Assembly: GCA_030598425.1 (NCBI GenBank)
Contig: JAUVPY010000057.1
Location: forward strand, 1-9,558
Length of the DNA: 9,558 nucleotides
From: Anaerolineae bacterium
GTDB taxonomy: Bacteria; Chloroflexota; Anaerolineae; 4572-78; NAK82
Direction: 5' to 3'
Below, in pieces: positions 1-5,544 of this stretch. Position 1 is the stretch's first letter. The number at the start of each line of letters is the position of its first letter. The position numbers and the translations under genes are program-made. The notes beneath the pieces are model-generated. The model searched no databases and was not told the DNA's origin. It saw nothing but the letters and a program-made list of their open reading frames with translations.

Positions 1-1205
1 GTCGCCGACAGCGCGTCTTCGATCCGGTGCTTCTTCTCTTTCAGCTCCGTCTCGGTGGCCGCCCCGACCCTGATGACGGCAACGCCGCCCGACAACTTGG
101 CCAACCGCTCCTGAAGCTTCTCTCGATCGAATTCTGAATCGCTCTGCTCGATCTCGGCCTTGATCTGGTTGATCCGGCCTGTGATCGCTTCCTCAGTGCC
201 AACCCCACCGACGATGGTCGTGTCGTCTTTGTTGGACACCACCTTGTCGCAGCGGCCCAGATCGGTCAACGTCGCCGTCTCGAGCTTGCGGCCTGTCTCC
301 TCGCTGATCACCGTGCCGCCCGTCAAAATCGCGATGTCCTGCAACATCGCCTTGCGCCGATCGCCGAAGCCCGGCGCCTTCACTGCCAGCACGTTGAACG
401 TCCCGCGCAGCTTGTTGAGGACCAACGTCGCCAGCGCTTCGCCGTCCACGTCCTCGGCGATGATCACCAGCTCCCGCTTCCCGGTCTGCACCAGCTTCTC
501 CAGCAAGGGCACGATGTCCGTCGCCGCGCTGATCTTCTTCTCGTTGATCAGTATGGCCGGCTCTTCCGACACCGCTTCCATCGACTCCGGGTTGGTGATG
601 AAGTAGGGCGAGATGTAGCCCCGGTCGAACTGCATACCCTCGACGTACTCGGTCTCGAAGGCCAACCCCTTGCTCTCCTCGACGGTGATCACCCCGTCCT
701 TGCCCACCTTGTCCATCACCTCGGCGATCAGATCACCGATCTCCTGATCCTGCGCCGAGATCGACGCCACACTGGCGATCTCGTCCCTGGTGCTGATGTC
801 GATCGACATCTCCCGGATCGCGTCCGCCACCGCCGCCGTCGCCTTCTCGATGCCACGCTTCAGCAGCATCGGGTTGGCGCCAGCCGCCACGTTCTTCAGA
901 CCCTCGTTCACCAACGCGTGGGCCAGCACCGTGGCTGTGGTCGTCCCGTCGCCGGCGATGTCGTTGGTCTTGGTCGCCGCTTCCTTCAGCAACTGGGCCC
1001 CCATATTCTCATACGGGTCCTCCAGCTCGATCTCCTTGGCCACCGTCACCCCGTCGTGGGTGATGGTCGGTGCGCCCCACTTCTTGTCCAGCGCCACGTT
1101 GCGCCCCTTGGGGCCCAGGGTGGTGGACACGGCCTTGGCCATGGTGTCGATGCCGACCTTCAACCGGCGGCGTGCATCTTCCTCAAAGACTAGTTGCTTT
1201 GCCAT
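1..1205 (-). CDS. groL: Chaperonin GroEL (60 kDa), C-terminal part outside window
   Basis: Large subunit of the cytoplasmic GroEL-GroES folding chamber, which uses ATP to refold proteins. About 401 codons are visible from ATG at 1205; the gene runs off the left edge, so the last quarter or so (end of the equatorial domain) is missing. The translation starts [14 protein letters not shown] and carries the family hallmarks TLGPKGRN (about residues 29-36), the ATP-site [11 protein letters not shown] (about 85-95) and a complete apical domain. The window ends just after EDALSA, whose Asp (about residue 397) corresponds to the catalytic Asp398 of E. coli GroEL. An AAGGAG ribosome site (1216-1221) lies 10 nt before the ATG. 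It is 41 nt downstream of groES and co-transcribed with it from the CIRCE-controlled promoter. Identification is certain; only completeness is unknown. Confidence 0.98.
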   Translation of the reverse strand, partial: MAKQLVFEEDARRRLKVGIDTMAKAVSTTLGPKGRNVALDKKWGAPTITHDGVTVAKEIELEDPYENMGAQLLKEAATKTNDIAGDGTTTATVLAHALVNEGLKNVAAGANPMLLKRGIEKATAAVADAIREMSIDISTRDEIASVASISAQDQEIGDLIAEVMDKVGKDGVITVEESKGLAFETEYVEGMQFDRGYISPYFITNPESMEAVSEEPAILINEKKISAATDIVPLLEKLVQTGKRELVIIAEDVDGEALATLVLNKLRGTFNVLAVKAPGFGDRRKAMLQDIAILTGGTVISEETGRKLETATLTDLGRCDKVVSNKDDTTIVGGVGTEEAITGRINQIKAEIEQSDSEFDREKLQERLAKLSGGVAVIRVGAATETELKEKKHRIEDALSA

Positions 1206-1246
1206 TATATCATTGCTCCTTAATCAGATATCAAATGTGGGCCACG

Positions 1247-1540
1247 TCACTCGACGATAGCCAAAACGTCAGTTTCTTTGAAAATCAGGTACTTCGTGTC
1301 GTCCAGCTTGACCTCGGTGCCAGCGTACTTGGCATACAGGACGGTATCTCCCTCCTGCACGTCCATCTCGATACGCTTGCCATCGTCATCGCGACGTCCG
1401 GGGCCTGCCGCAAGCACCTTGCCTTGCTGCGGCTTTTCCTTGGCGGTCTCCGGGAGGATGATGCCTGACGCAGTCGTGTCCTCCTGCTCGATGGGCTCAA
1501 CAATCAGCCGATCACCCAGCGGTCTGAGATTGAGTGACAT
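1247..1540 (-). CDS. groES: Co-chaperonin GroES (10 kDa)
   Basis: Ring-shaped lid of the GroEL chamber. The full 97-residue protein is of normal family length. It starts [16 protein letters not shown], followed by the mobile loop that contacts GroEL (about residues 18-36, [16 protein letters not shown]), the G(K)VLAAGPG turn, and the C-terminal part with [11 protein letters not shown] and ILVFKE-like [15 protein letters not shown] strong AGGAGG ribosome site (revcomp of 1551-1556) is 10 nt upstream of the ATG, which fixes the start. It is first gene of the groES-groEL operon, 41 nt before groEL. A sigma-70-type promoter and a CIRCE operator lie 59-118 nt upstream, so heat-inducible repression by HrcA is expected; hrcA itself is not in the window. 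Confidence 0.98.
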   Translation of the reverse strand: MSLNLRPLGDRLIVEPIEQEDTTASGIILPETAKEKPQQGKVLAAGPGRRDDDGKRIEMDVQEGDTVLYAKYAGTEVKLDDTKYLIFKETDVLAIVE

Positions 1541-1598
1541 TGAAACTTAACCTCCTCATTCAGTGTTAAAAATAGTAGCTTCGCACATAAGAATAGTC

Positions 1599-1625
1599 TT
1601 AGCACTCTAGCACCCAGAGTGCTAA
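1599..1625 (-). promoter_or_regulatory. CIRCE operator (HrcA binding site) of groESL
   Basis: Perfect inverted repeat TTAGCACTC - 9 nt - GAGTGCTAA, exactly the CIRCE consensus. It lies just downstream of the groES -10 box, covering the expected transcription start at about 1623, so bound HrcA would block initiation. The match to the consensus is complete in both arms. Confidence 0.97.
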
Positions 1626-1629
1626 AGAG

Positions 1630-1658
1630 ATAATACCGCAATTTGGGCCAAACGTCAA
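1630..1658 (-). promoter_or_regulatory. Sigma-70-type promoter of groES-groEL
   Basis: On the minus strand TTGACG (1653-1658) is followed after 17 bp by TATTAT (1630-1635), both 5/6 matches to consensus. The predicted start, about 1623, falls within the CIRCE element, the usual arrangement for HrcA-controlled groE operons. Promoter inferred from sequence only. Confidence 0.8.
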
Positions 1659-1680
1659 ATCCGGGGAATCGTTTTGGGCA

Positions 1681-1719
1681 AAGTGCAACGCACCTGATGA
1701 AGAGAGGTGCGTTGCACTT
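1681..1719. repeat. Perfect 15-bp inverted repeat in divergent spacer
   Basis: AAGTGCAACGCACCT (1681-1695) and its exact reverse complement (1705-1719) flank a 9-nt loop. It sits between the divergently read groES and small-GTPase genes, upstream of the groES -35 box. No T-run follows on the plus strand, so it is not an obvious intrinsic terminator. It could be an operator, an RNA hairpin in the GTPase leader or a copy of an interspersed palindromic (REP-like) element; the sequence alone does not decide. Confidence 0.85.
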
Positions 1720-1836
1720 GACCTACGTACAATACGACGTTTCTGCACTAGGAGCAAAGTGCGATGGACATCAAAGCAAAACTCAGATATAGTAATAAAA
1801 GAGCAGAGACTGTCCCTTAACAACGCAGGTGTTGAG

Positions 1837-2337
1837 ATGCGAACATTCAAGATCGTGATAGCTGGCAATGGGGGGGTAGGCAAGAGCAGTCTGCTGCACC
1901 GCTACGTGGCCGGGCAGTTCAACCGTTCGTATAGCGTGACTATCGGAGCCGACTTCGCCAGCCGCGAAGTGGATTTGGGCGACGAAATGATCCGCCTGGT
2001 GATCTGGGACCTCGCTGGCCAGCGGCGGTTTCGCGTCGTGCGCGACGGCTTTTATCGCGGGGCGAAGGTTGTAGTTATAGTCTTCGACACTACCGACCCG
2101 GAGAGTTGGGAAGAACTACCTTTGTGGGAAAAAGAGGTTACCCAGCGCGTCCCCAAAGCACAAATCGTGGTTGTCGGCAACAAGACGGATCTGAAGCACG
2201 AACGAGTGATCCCTCAAAGCGCGGCGCACCGGTGGGCTAAACGGCGTTGCTACGGCTATGTAGAGACGAGTTGCGCCAGCGGTGTCGGGGTAGACGATTT
2301 GTTTGTAGGAATAGCCCACCTGGTTTCGAGCTTATGA
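1837..2337 (+). CDS. Rab/Ras-like small GTPase
   Basis: A compact 166-residue GTP-binding switch protein of the Ras/Rab superfamily, with all five G motifs: P-loop GNGGVGKS (residues 10-17), switch I Thr in TIGADF (T35), switch II WDLAGQ (57-62, with the catalytic-type Gln62), NKTD (115-118) and ETSCAS (143-148). The open frame extends upstream to GTG 1759, but I chose ATG 1837: an AGGTG ribosome site (1827-1831) lies 5 nt before it, and the protein then starts directly on the first beta strand, as in the family. There is no C-terminal prenylation cysteine, signal peptide or membrane segment, so it is probably cytoplasmic. No GAP, GEF, roadblock or Roco-type partner gene adjoins it, so its pathway is unknown. 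Its stop overlaps the convergent metG stop by 6 bp. Confidence 0.93.
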   Translation: MRTFKIVIAGNGGVGKSSLLHRYVAGQFNRSYSVTIGADFASREVDLGDEMIRLVIWDLAGQRRFRVVRDGFYRGAKVVVIVFDTTDPESWEELPLWEKEVTQRVPKAQIVVVGNKTDLKHERVIPQSAAHRWAKRRCYGYVETSCASGVGVDDLFVGIAHLVSSL

Positions 2338-4107
2338 ATCCCCCATCAAGCGCGCCAATTCTTGCTCCGCGATGTCCTCGTCCAACTTCTTGAAGAGGGG
2401 CGACGGGCGTTGTAGTCTTTGACCAGCCGGCAATTGGACGGGTTCCCACCTGCCAGTTGCCTGGCTATCGTCGTAACACAAGGCCACGTGAGTTTTTTCA
2501 GCCTCGTCGAAGGTTTGCGTGTATTGCCGGCCAAAGAGCTGGCCCTGGTAGCCCAGCGTCTCATGCAGTCGCTGGCTAGTGTAGGGCAGGAAAGGCGCAA
2601 ACAGCACCTTCAGATTGTCAATGACGCGTAGAATAACGTAAACGGTGGTGGCCGCCGCCGCCCGGTCTTCCTTGAATTGGAACCACGGCGCTTTCTGATC
2701 CAGGTACCCATTGGCCGCCCGGGCAATACTCATCGCCTCTTCCAAAGCAGCTCTCAGCTGGACGGCTTCGATCAACTCGCCCACCGATTGGAAGCCATTC
2801 TCGGCTTTGGCCAGAATGTCACGATCCAAGTCGTCCAAGTCACCAGGCTGAGGGACGCGTCCCTCGTAGTTCTTGTAGGCAAAGCTCAGCATCCGGTTAA
2901 CCAAGTTGCCCCAGGCAGCGACCAGTTCGTCGTTGTTGCGGCGGATGAAGTCAGCCCAGGTGAAGTCGGTGTCCCGCGTTTCGGGCGCGATGGCGGTCAA
3001 GCAATAGCGGATCGGATCGGGATCGTAGCGCTCGAGCAGATCAGGGGCCCAGATAGCCCAGTTGCGACTGGTGGACAGCTTTTGGCTCTCCATATTCAGA
3101 TACTCATTGGCAGGCACGTCGTAGGGTAGATTCAAGGTCTTGGCCGGATCGTCTTCGTAGAGACGCTCGACGGCCATCAGTTCACCCGGCCAGATGATGG
3201 TATGGAAGGGGATGTTGTCCTTGCCCATAAAGTAGTACGTCCTGGCGGCTGGGTCATACCACCATTCTTTCCACTTTTCGGACTGACCAACGTTTTGAGC
3301 CCACTCGACACTGGCTGTGAAATAGCCCATCACCGCCTCGAACCAGACATATATCCGTTTTTTGTCATATCCTTCCAGTGGCAGCCGGATGCCCCACTCG
3401 ATGTCACGGGTGATGGGGCGGCCCTTGAGCCCCTCCCTGAGGTAGCCCCGCGAGAAGTTGATGACGGTAGGCCGCCAGTGGTCTTTGCTTTCGTCCAGAT
3501 ATGCCAAAAGCCGATCCGTGAGCTTGGGTAAGTCCAGGAAGAAGTGTTCGGTCTCGCGAACAACCGGGGTGGAACCGTCGGATTTGCTGCGAGGATTAAT
3601 GAGTTCGGTAGCATCCAGGAGCTTACCGCAGTTGTCGCATTGATCGCCTCGAGCACCGTCGAAGCCACAATTTGGGCAGATGCCTTCTACGTAACGATCG
3701 GGCAAGAACCGTCCCTCTGTCTCCGAATAGAGCTGCTGCTGGGTTTCCTTGTATAAGTAACCGTTGTTTAAGCAGCCCAAGAAGATATCCTGGGCGATGC
3801 GATGGTGATTTTCGGTGTCGGTGTGGGTGAACAGATCATAGCTGACGCCAATTTGCTGGAACGTGTCCAGGAAACGCGCGTGGAAACGCTCAAAGACCTC
3901 GCGCGGGCCGACTCCCTCGGCATCGGCACGAACCGTGATAGGCGTACCGTGCGAGTCAGACCCGGAGACCATCAGTACATCGTTGCCAGCTAACCGGTTG
4001 TAGCGGGCGAAGATGTCAGGCGGCAGGTATGAGCCAGCCAGATGTCCGATGTGTAGGTCGCCGTTGGCATAAGGCCAGGCAGTACAAACCAGGATTTTCG
4101 CTGCCAT
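2332..4107 (-). CDS. metG: Methionyl-tRNA synthetase
   Basis: Class I aminoacyl-tRNA synthetase that charges tRNA-Met in the cytoplasm with methionine and ATP. It is 591 residues from ATG 4107. That start is chosen over the upstream in-frame codon because AGGAG (revcomp of 4116-4120) lies 8 nt before it and the product begins MAAKILVCTAWPYANGDLHIGH. Motifs: HIGH (19-22), SGSDSHGTPI (48-57), a zinc knuckle with Cys144, Cys147, Cys157 and Cys160, the KMSKS-equivalent loop KLSTS (343-347), and the anticodon-binding helix region NDELVAAWGNLVNR (392-405). There is no C-terminal EMAP/Trbp111-like tRNA-binding domain. KLSTS lacks the second Lys of the classical motif. The gene has its own promoter, a Met-rich leader ORF and a terminator/antiterminator upstream, suggesting attenuation control. 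Its end overlaps the convergent GTPase gene. Confidence 0.97.
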   Translation of the reverse strand: MAAKILVCTAWPYANGDLHIGHLAGSYLPPDIFARYNRLAGNDVLMVSGSDSHGTPITVRADAEGVGPREVFERFHARFLDTFQQIGVSYDLFTHTDTENHHRIAQDIFLGCLNNGYLYKETQQQLYSETEGRFLPDRYVEGICPNCGFDGARGDQCDNCGKLLDATELINPRSKSDGSTPVVRETEHFFLDLPKLTDRLLAYLDESKDHWRPTVINFSRGYLREGLKGRPITRDIEWGIRLPLEGYDKKRIYVWFEAVMGYFTASVEWAQNVGQSEKWKEWWYDPAARTYYFMGKDNIPFHTIIWPGELMAVERLYEDDPAKTLNLPYDVPANEYLNMESQKLSTSRNWAIWAPDLLERYDPDPIRYCLTAIAPETRDTDFTWADFIRRNNDELVAAWGNLVNRMLSFAYKNYEGRVPQPGDLDDLDRDILAKAENGFQSVGELIEAVQLRAALEEAMSIARAANGYLDQKAPWFQFKEDRAAAATTVYVILRVIDNLKVLFAPFLPYTSQRLHETLGYQGQLFGRQYTQTFDEAEKTHVALCYDDSQATGRWEPVQLPAGQRLQRPSPLFKKLDEDIAEQELARLMGDS

Positions 4108-4115
4108 GGGGTCTT

Positions 4116-4120
4116 CTCCT
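4116..4120 (-). promoter_or_regulatory. Ribosome binding site deciding the metG start
   Basis: AGGAG on the minus strand, 8 nt upstream of ATG 4107, within a purine-rich leader. It supports the MAAKILV start rather than the in-frame extension to about 4155, which would add 16 residues with no family similarity. Confidence 0.85.
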
Positions 4121-4143
4121 CTTTCTCTTTTCCCAAGATTCAG

Positions 4144-4149
4144 ATTGTA
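4144..4149 (-). promoter_or_regulatory. Possible second metG promoter (extended -10) downstream of the attenuator
   Basis: On the minus strand TGG-TACAAT resembles an extended -10 box (TGnTATAAT). Only a poor -35 (TTTGGT-like) is found 17 bp upstream. It lies between the leader terminator and metG and would start a leaderless-control transcript at about 4137. If real, it gives a basal metG transcript that bypasses attenuation. Weak support. Confidence 0.3.
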
Positions 4150-4170
4150 CCACACTCCCCGCGGATACCA

Positions 4171-4199
4171 AACAAAAAGCCGCGCTAGCGGCGCGGCTC
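4171..4199 (-). terminator. Intrinsic terminator in the metG leader
   Basis: On the minus-strand RNA, AGCCGCGC (4198-4191) pairs perfectly with GCGCGGCU (4185-4178) around a 5-nt loop, with a possible extra G-U pair, and is followed directly by UUUUUGUUU. This is a strong Rho-independent terminator for RNA coming from the promoter at 4397-4425. It stops transcription 64 nt before the metG ATG, so metG expression from that promoter requires readthrough. The same left arm can also pair with an upstream segment (4245-4253). Confidence 0.85.
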
Positions 4200-4253
4200 A
4201 GAGCCATTTGGCCAGGAGTCAGTAACTCCTGGCATAGGCTGGATAGCCGCGCC
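4190..4253 (-). promoter_or_regulatory. Putative antiterminator of the metG attenuator
   Basis: In minus-strand RNA, GGCGCGGCU (4253-4245, inside the Met-rich leader ORF) is exactly complementary over 9 bp to AGCCGCGCC (4198-4190), the left arm of the terminator. The two pairings are mutually exclusive. The 46 nt between them contain a perfect 9-bp hairpin, GCCAGGAGU (4233-4225) with ACUCCUGGC (4219-4211), whose loop holds most of the leader ORF stop codon. A weaker GCUGG/CCAGC pairing (4256-4252 with 4242-4238) could sequester the upstream arm. The complementarities are seen directly; the switching role is inferred. Confidence 0.65.
4211..4233 (-). other. 9-bp hairpin at the end of the leader ORF
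   Basis: GCCAGGAGT and ACTCCTGGC form a perfect 9-bp stem around a 5-nt loop. On the minus strand it overlaps the last codons and the UGA stop of the Met-rich leader ORF. A ribosome at the stop codon would melt it. It lies between the two arms of the proposed antiterminator and probably helps bring them together. Confidence 0.7.
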
Positions 4254-4353
4254 AGCAGGTGTAGCGCATCATCGTATCGCGCATCGCGCGCATCATCATA
4301 ACGCGCATCGCGCGCATCATAAAGATCATAACCTGAACTAACCTCATTTCCAT
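4219..4353 (-). CDS. Met-rich leader peptide upstream of metG (putative attenuation peptide)
   Basis: A 44-codon ORF, ATG 4353 to TGA 4219-4221. Met occupies codons 1, 3, 9, 12, 13, 16, 19, 20, 21, 24, 28 and 29, so 12 of the first 29 codons; the last 15 codons, ending GYPAYARSY, contain none. It begins about 37 nt after the predicted transcription start, and an in-frame TAA lies at 4372-4374. The ribosome site is weak (GGAAAG, 4356-4361), so ATG 4347 or 4329 could also serve as start. The downstream half overlaps the antiterminator arm, and metG follows the terminator. This is the classic layout of leader peptides that sense charged tRNA by ribosome stalling, here for Met. The alternative is that the run of ATGs is a by-product of the 24-bp tandem repeat. 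Translation has not been shown. Confidence 0.6.
   Translation of the reverse strand: MEMRLVQVMIFMMRAMRVMMMRAMRDTMMRYTCWRGYPAYARSY
4264..4320 (-). repeat. 24-bp tandem repeat (about 2.4 copies) supplying Met codons
   Basis: Units 4317-4294 and 4293-4270, plus a partial copy 4269-4264 and one extra ATG at 4320. In the leader frame each unit is eight codons: ATG CGC GCG ATG CGC then GTT ATG ATG or GAT ACG ATG. Because the period is a multiple of three, the duplication kept the frame and doubled the Met codons. Another minus frame reads it as repeated DARDARYD. Confidence 0.9.
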
Positions 4354-4396
4354 CTCTTTCCGCGTAACGTATTACAGAAGAACTGGACTTGATTGC

Positions 4397-4425
4397 ATTA
4401 TACTCGGAATCTCCTGAATTGTAAA
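4397..4425 (-). promoter_or_regulatory. Strong sigma-70-type promoter of the metG leader
   Basis: Minus strand TTTACA (4420-4425, 5/6) and TATAAT (4397-4402, 6/6) are separated by exactly 17 bp. The predicted start is about 4390, giving a leader of roughly 283 nt before metG. A small hairpin with a UACG loop (4375-4364) lies just after the start. Confidence 0.85.
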
Positions 4426-4440
4426 GCGCTCTTCTGTCGG

Positions 4441-4683
4441 AGGGTGCATTTGCCACCTTCGGCAGCGTGGAGTAGAATTCTCTGACTTTGGCATAGGCGG
4501 TAAAAGGCACATCCAAGAACGCTCTGCTGCACATAGGCTGCGTTTCCGCCCGGAGATTTGGCGACCTTGCCAACAAGACCTCCGTGTCTGTACTCAATTG
4601 GGCACTCAGCACAAAGCTGTCCACTTTGAGTCTATCACCATATGTGGTAGTATAGCATATACAAAGGTGGGTGTTCCATTTTT
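4441..4683. other. Divergent spacer with no supported gene
   Basis: Sequence between the metG promoter and the next plus-strand gene. One minus frame stays open across it, but it runs on through the metG promoter, terminator and into metG, and resembles no family I know. On the plus strand TTGAGT (4626-4631) with TAGTAT 16 bp on is a weak candidate promoter for the downstream gene, next to a partly symmetrical ACCATATGTGGT (4637-4648). Confidence 0.5.
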
Positions 4684-5469
4684 TTGCTGCCAGATTCCCA
4701 ATCTCTTTTTTCTGACTCCCCGGCTCCTCGAAGCTCGCGCGACGAACGAAAGCTGGAGAGTGATTGGATATGGAAATTAAAGGAATTTGAGGAAACACAG
4801 GTTCGTTATCGGGACGCCCCATTAAGAGGTCAGCCTGCCTTTCGATACCTGCCGGGCACGCGGTCTGTGCTCATCTCGGCCCCGCACGGCGCGTTACACT
4901 GGCGTCACGGCGGGTGGAAGGGCGAAGACGAATACACCGCAGCGCTGGCTCACCTGCTGGCCGAAGAGACGGGTGCGCACGCCCTCTATACAGTGCGGCG
5001 CATCCGACCCGATCCTAACTTCGAAGACGACACCGATTATAAGCGGACGTTGGCTCGCCTGCTGGCAGAGCACGATATCGAGTTGGTTCTCGACCTGCAC
5101 GGTGCACGGCGCGGACGAGATTTCGGCATAGAATTGGGCACTATGAGCGGCCTCACCTGCCCTGATTTCGAGGCTACCATCATTCGACGTCTCGAATGGC
5201 AGGGTTTTGTGCGGGATCACCGTCGCTCGCTGGACCGGCTGTGGGTGAACCGTCTCTTCAAAGGAGGCGCCCGGCAGCGGACCGTGACTCGCTTCGTGTG
5301 GGAGCAATGCGGCGTCAACGCGGCCCAACTCGAGATCAACGCCCACTTGCGTGTGGTGCGTCGCAAACCCGACGCCATGCTCTATCGCGACGAGCCCGAT
5401 TTCATCGCCGACCCAGTTCGCCTGCGGCGGGCGATCCAGGCGATCGTGAGAATCATCCGTGCGGTTTGA
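4684..5469 (+). CDS. N-formylglutamate amidohydrolase-like protein (putative zinc hydrolase), start uncertain
   Basis: Up to 261 residues. It resembles the N-formylglutamate amidohydrolase (HutG/FGase) fold, zinc enzymes of the carboxypeptidase-like group that cleave formyl or amide bonds. Supporting motifs, counted from 4684: SAPHG (65-69), GEDEYT (80-85), a DLHG (137-140) that is probably a metal or active-site element, and QLEINAHLR (215-223). The usual substrate, N-formylglutamate, belongs to histidine breakdown, but no hut genes adjoin it and divergent members may have other substrates. The start is unclear: the frame opens at TTG 4684, the first 45 or so residues look non-conserved, and no ATG occurs before the core. 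GTG 4867, immediately before LISAPHG, is an alternative without a good ribosome site. No signal peptide or membrane segment is evident. Confidence 0.7.
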   Translation: MLPDSQSLFSDSPAPRSSRDERKLESDWIWKLKEFEETQVRYRDAPLRGQPAFRYLPGTRSVLISAPHGALHWRHGGWKGEDEYTAALAHLLAEETGAHALYTVRRIRPDPNFEDDTDYKRTLARLLAEHDIELVLDLHGARRGRDFGIELGTMSGLTCPDFEATIIRRLEWQGFVRDHRRSLDRLWVNRLFKGGARQRTVTRFVWEQCGVNAAQLEINAHLRVVRRKPDAMLYRDEPDFIADPVRLRRAIQAIVRIIRAV

Positions 5470-5476
5470 GAATCAA

Positions 5477-5518
5477 GTAGCAGGCGGCAGGTAGCAGGTG
5501 GCAGGTGGGAAGTGGTTA
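5477..5518. repeat. Degenerate heptamer tandem repeat (GTRGCAG)
   Basis: Four good copies, GTAGCAG, GCGGCAG, GTAGCAG and GTGGCAG (5477-5504), are followed by two decayed copies, GTGGGAA and GTGGTTA. They fill most of the 75-bp spacer between two plus-strand genes. Function unknown; heptamer arrays like this are a genome-specific intergenic filler in some bacteria (inference). Confidence 0.75.
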
Positions 5519-5544
5519 GGTAATAAGTAGTCGGCAAGTGAGAA

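Noticed and set aside
160..1260. Plus-strand open frames opposite groEL
   Set aside because: They are shadows of the highly conserved groEL coding sequence on the minus strand and have no ribosome sites or family resemblance.
1759..1836. N-terminal extension of the small GTPase from GTG 1759
   Set aside because: The 26 extra residues resemble no GTPase sequence, and a good ribosome site precedes ATG 1837.
4264..4320. CRISPR-like repeats
   Set aside because: The 24-bp units are directly adjacent with no spacers, and only about 2.4 copies are present.
4107..4390. T-box or SAM riboswitch in the metG leader
   Set aside because: No T-box consensus (AGGGTGGnACCGCG) precedes the terminator; only a short TGGTAC match occurs after it. 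The leader is largely occupied by the Met-rich ORF, leaving no room for a riboswitch aptamer.
4016..4822. 268-codon minus-strand open frame with DARDARYD repeats covering the metG leader
   Set aside because: It runs through a strong promoter and an intrinsic terminator and into metG in another frame, shows no family resemblance, and the repeat is better explained as Met codons in the leader ORF frame.
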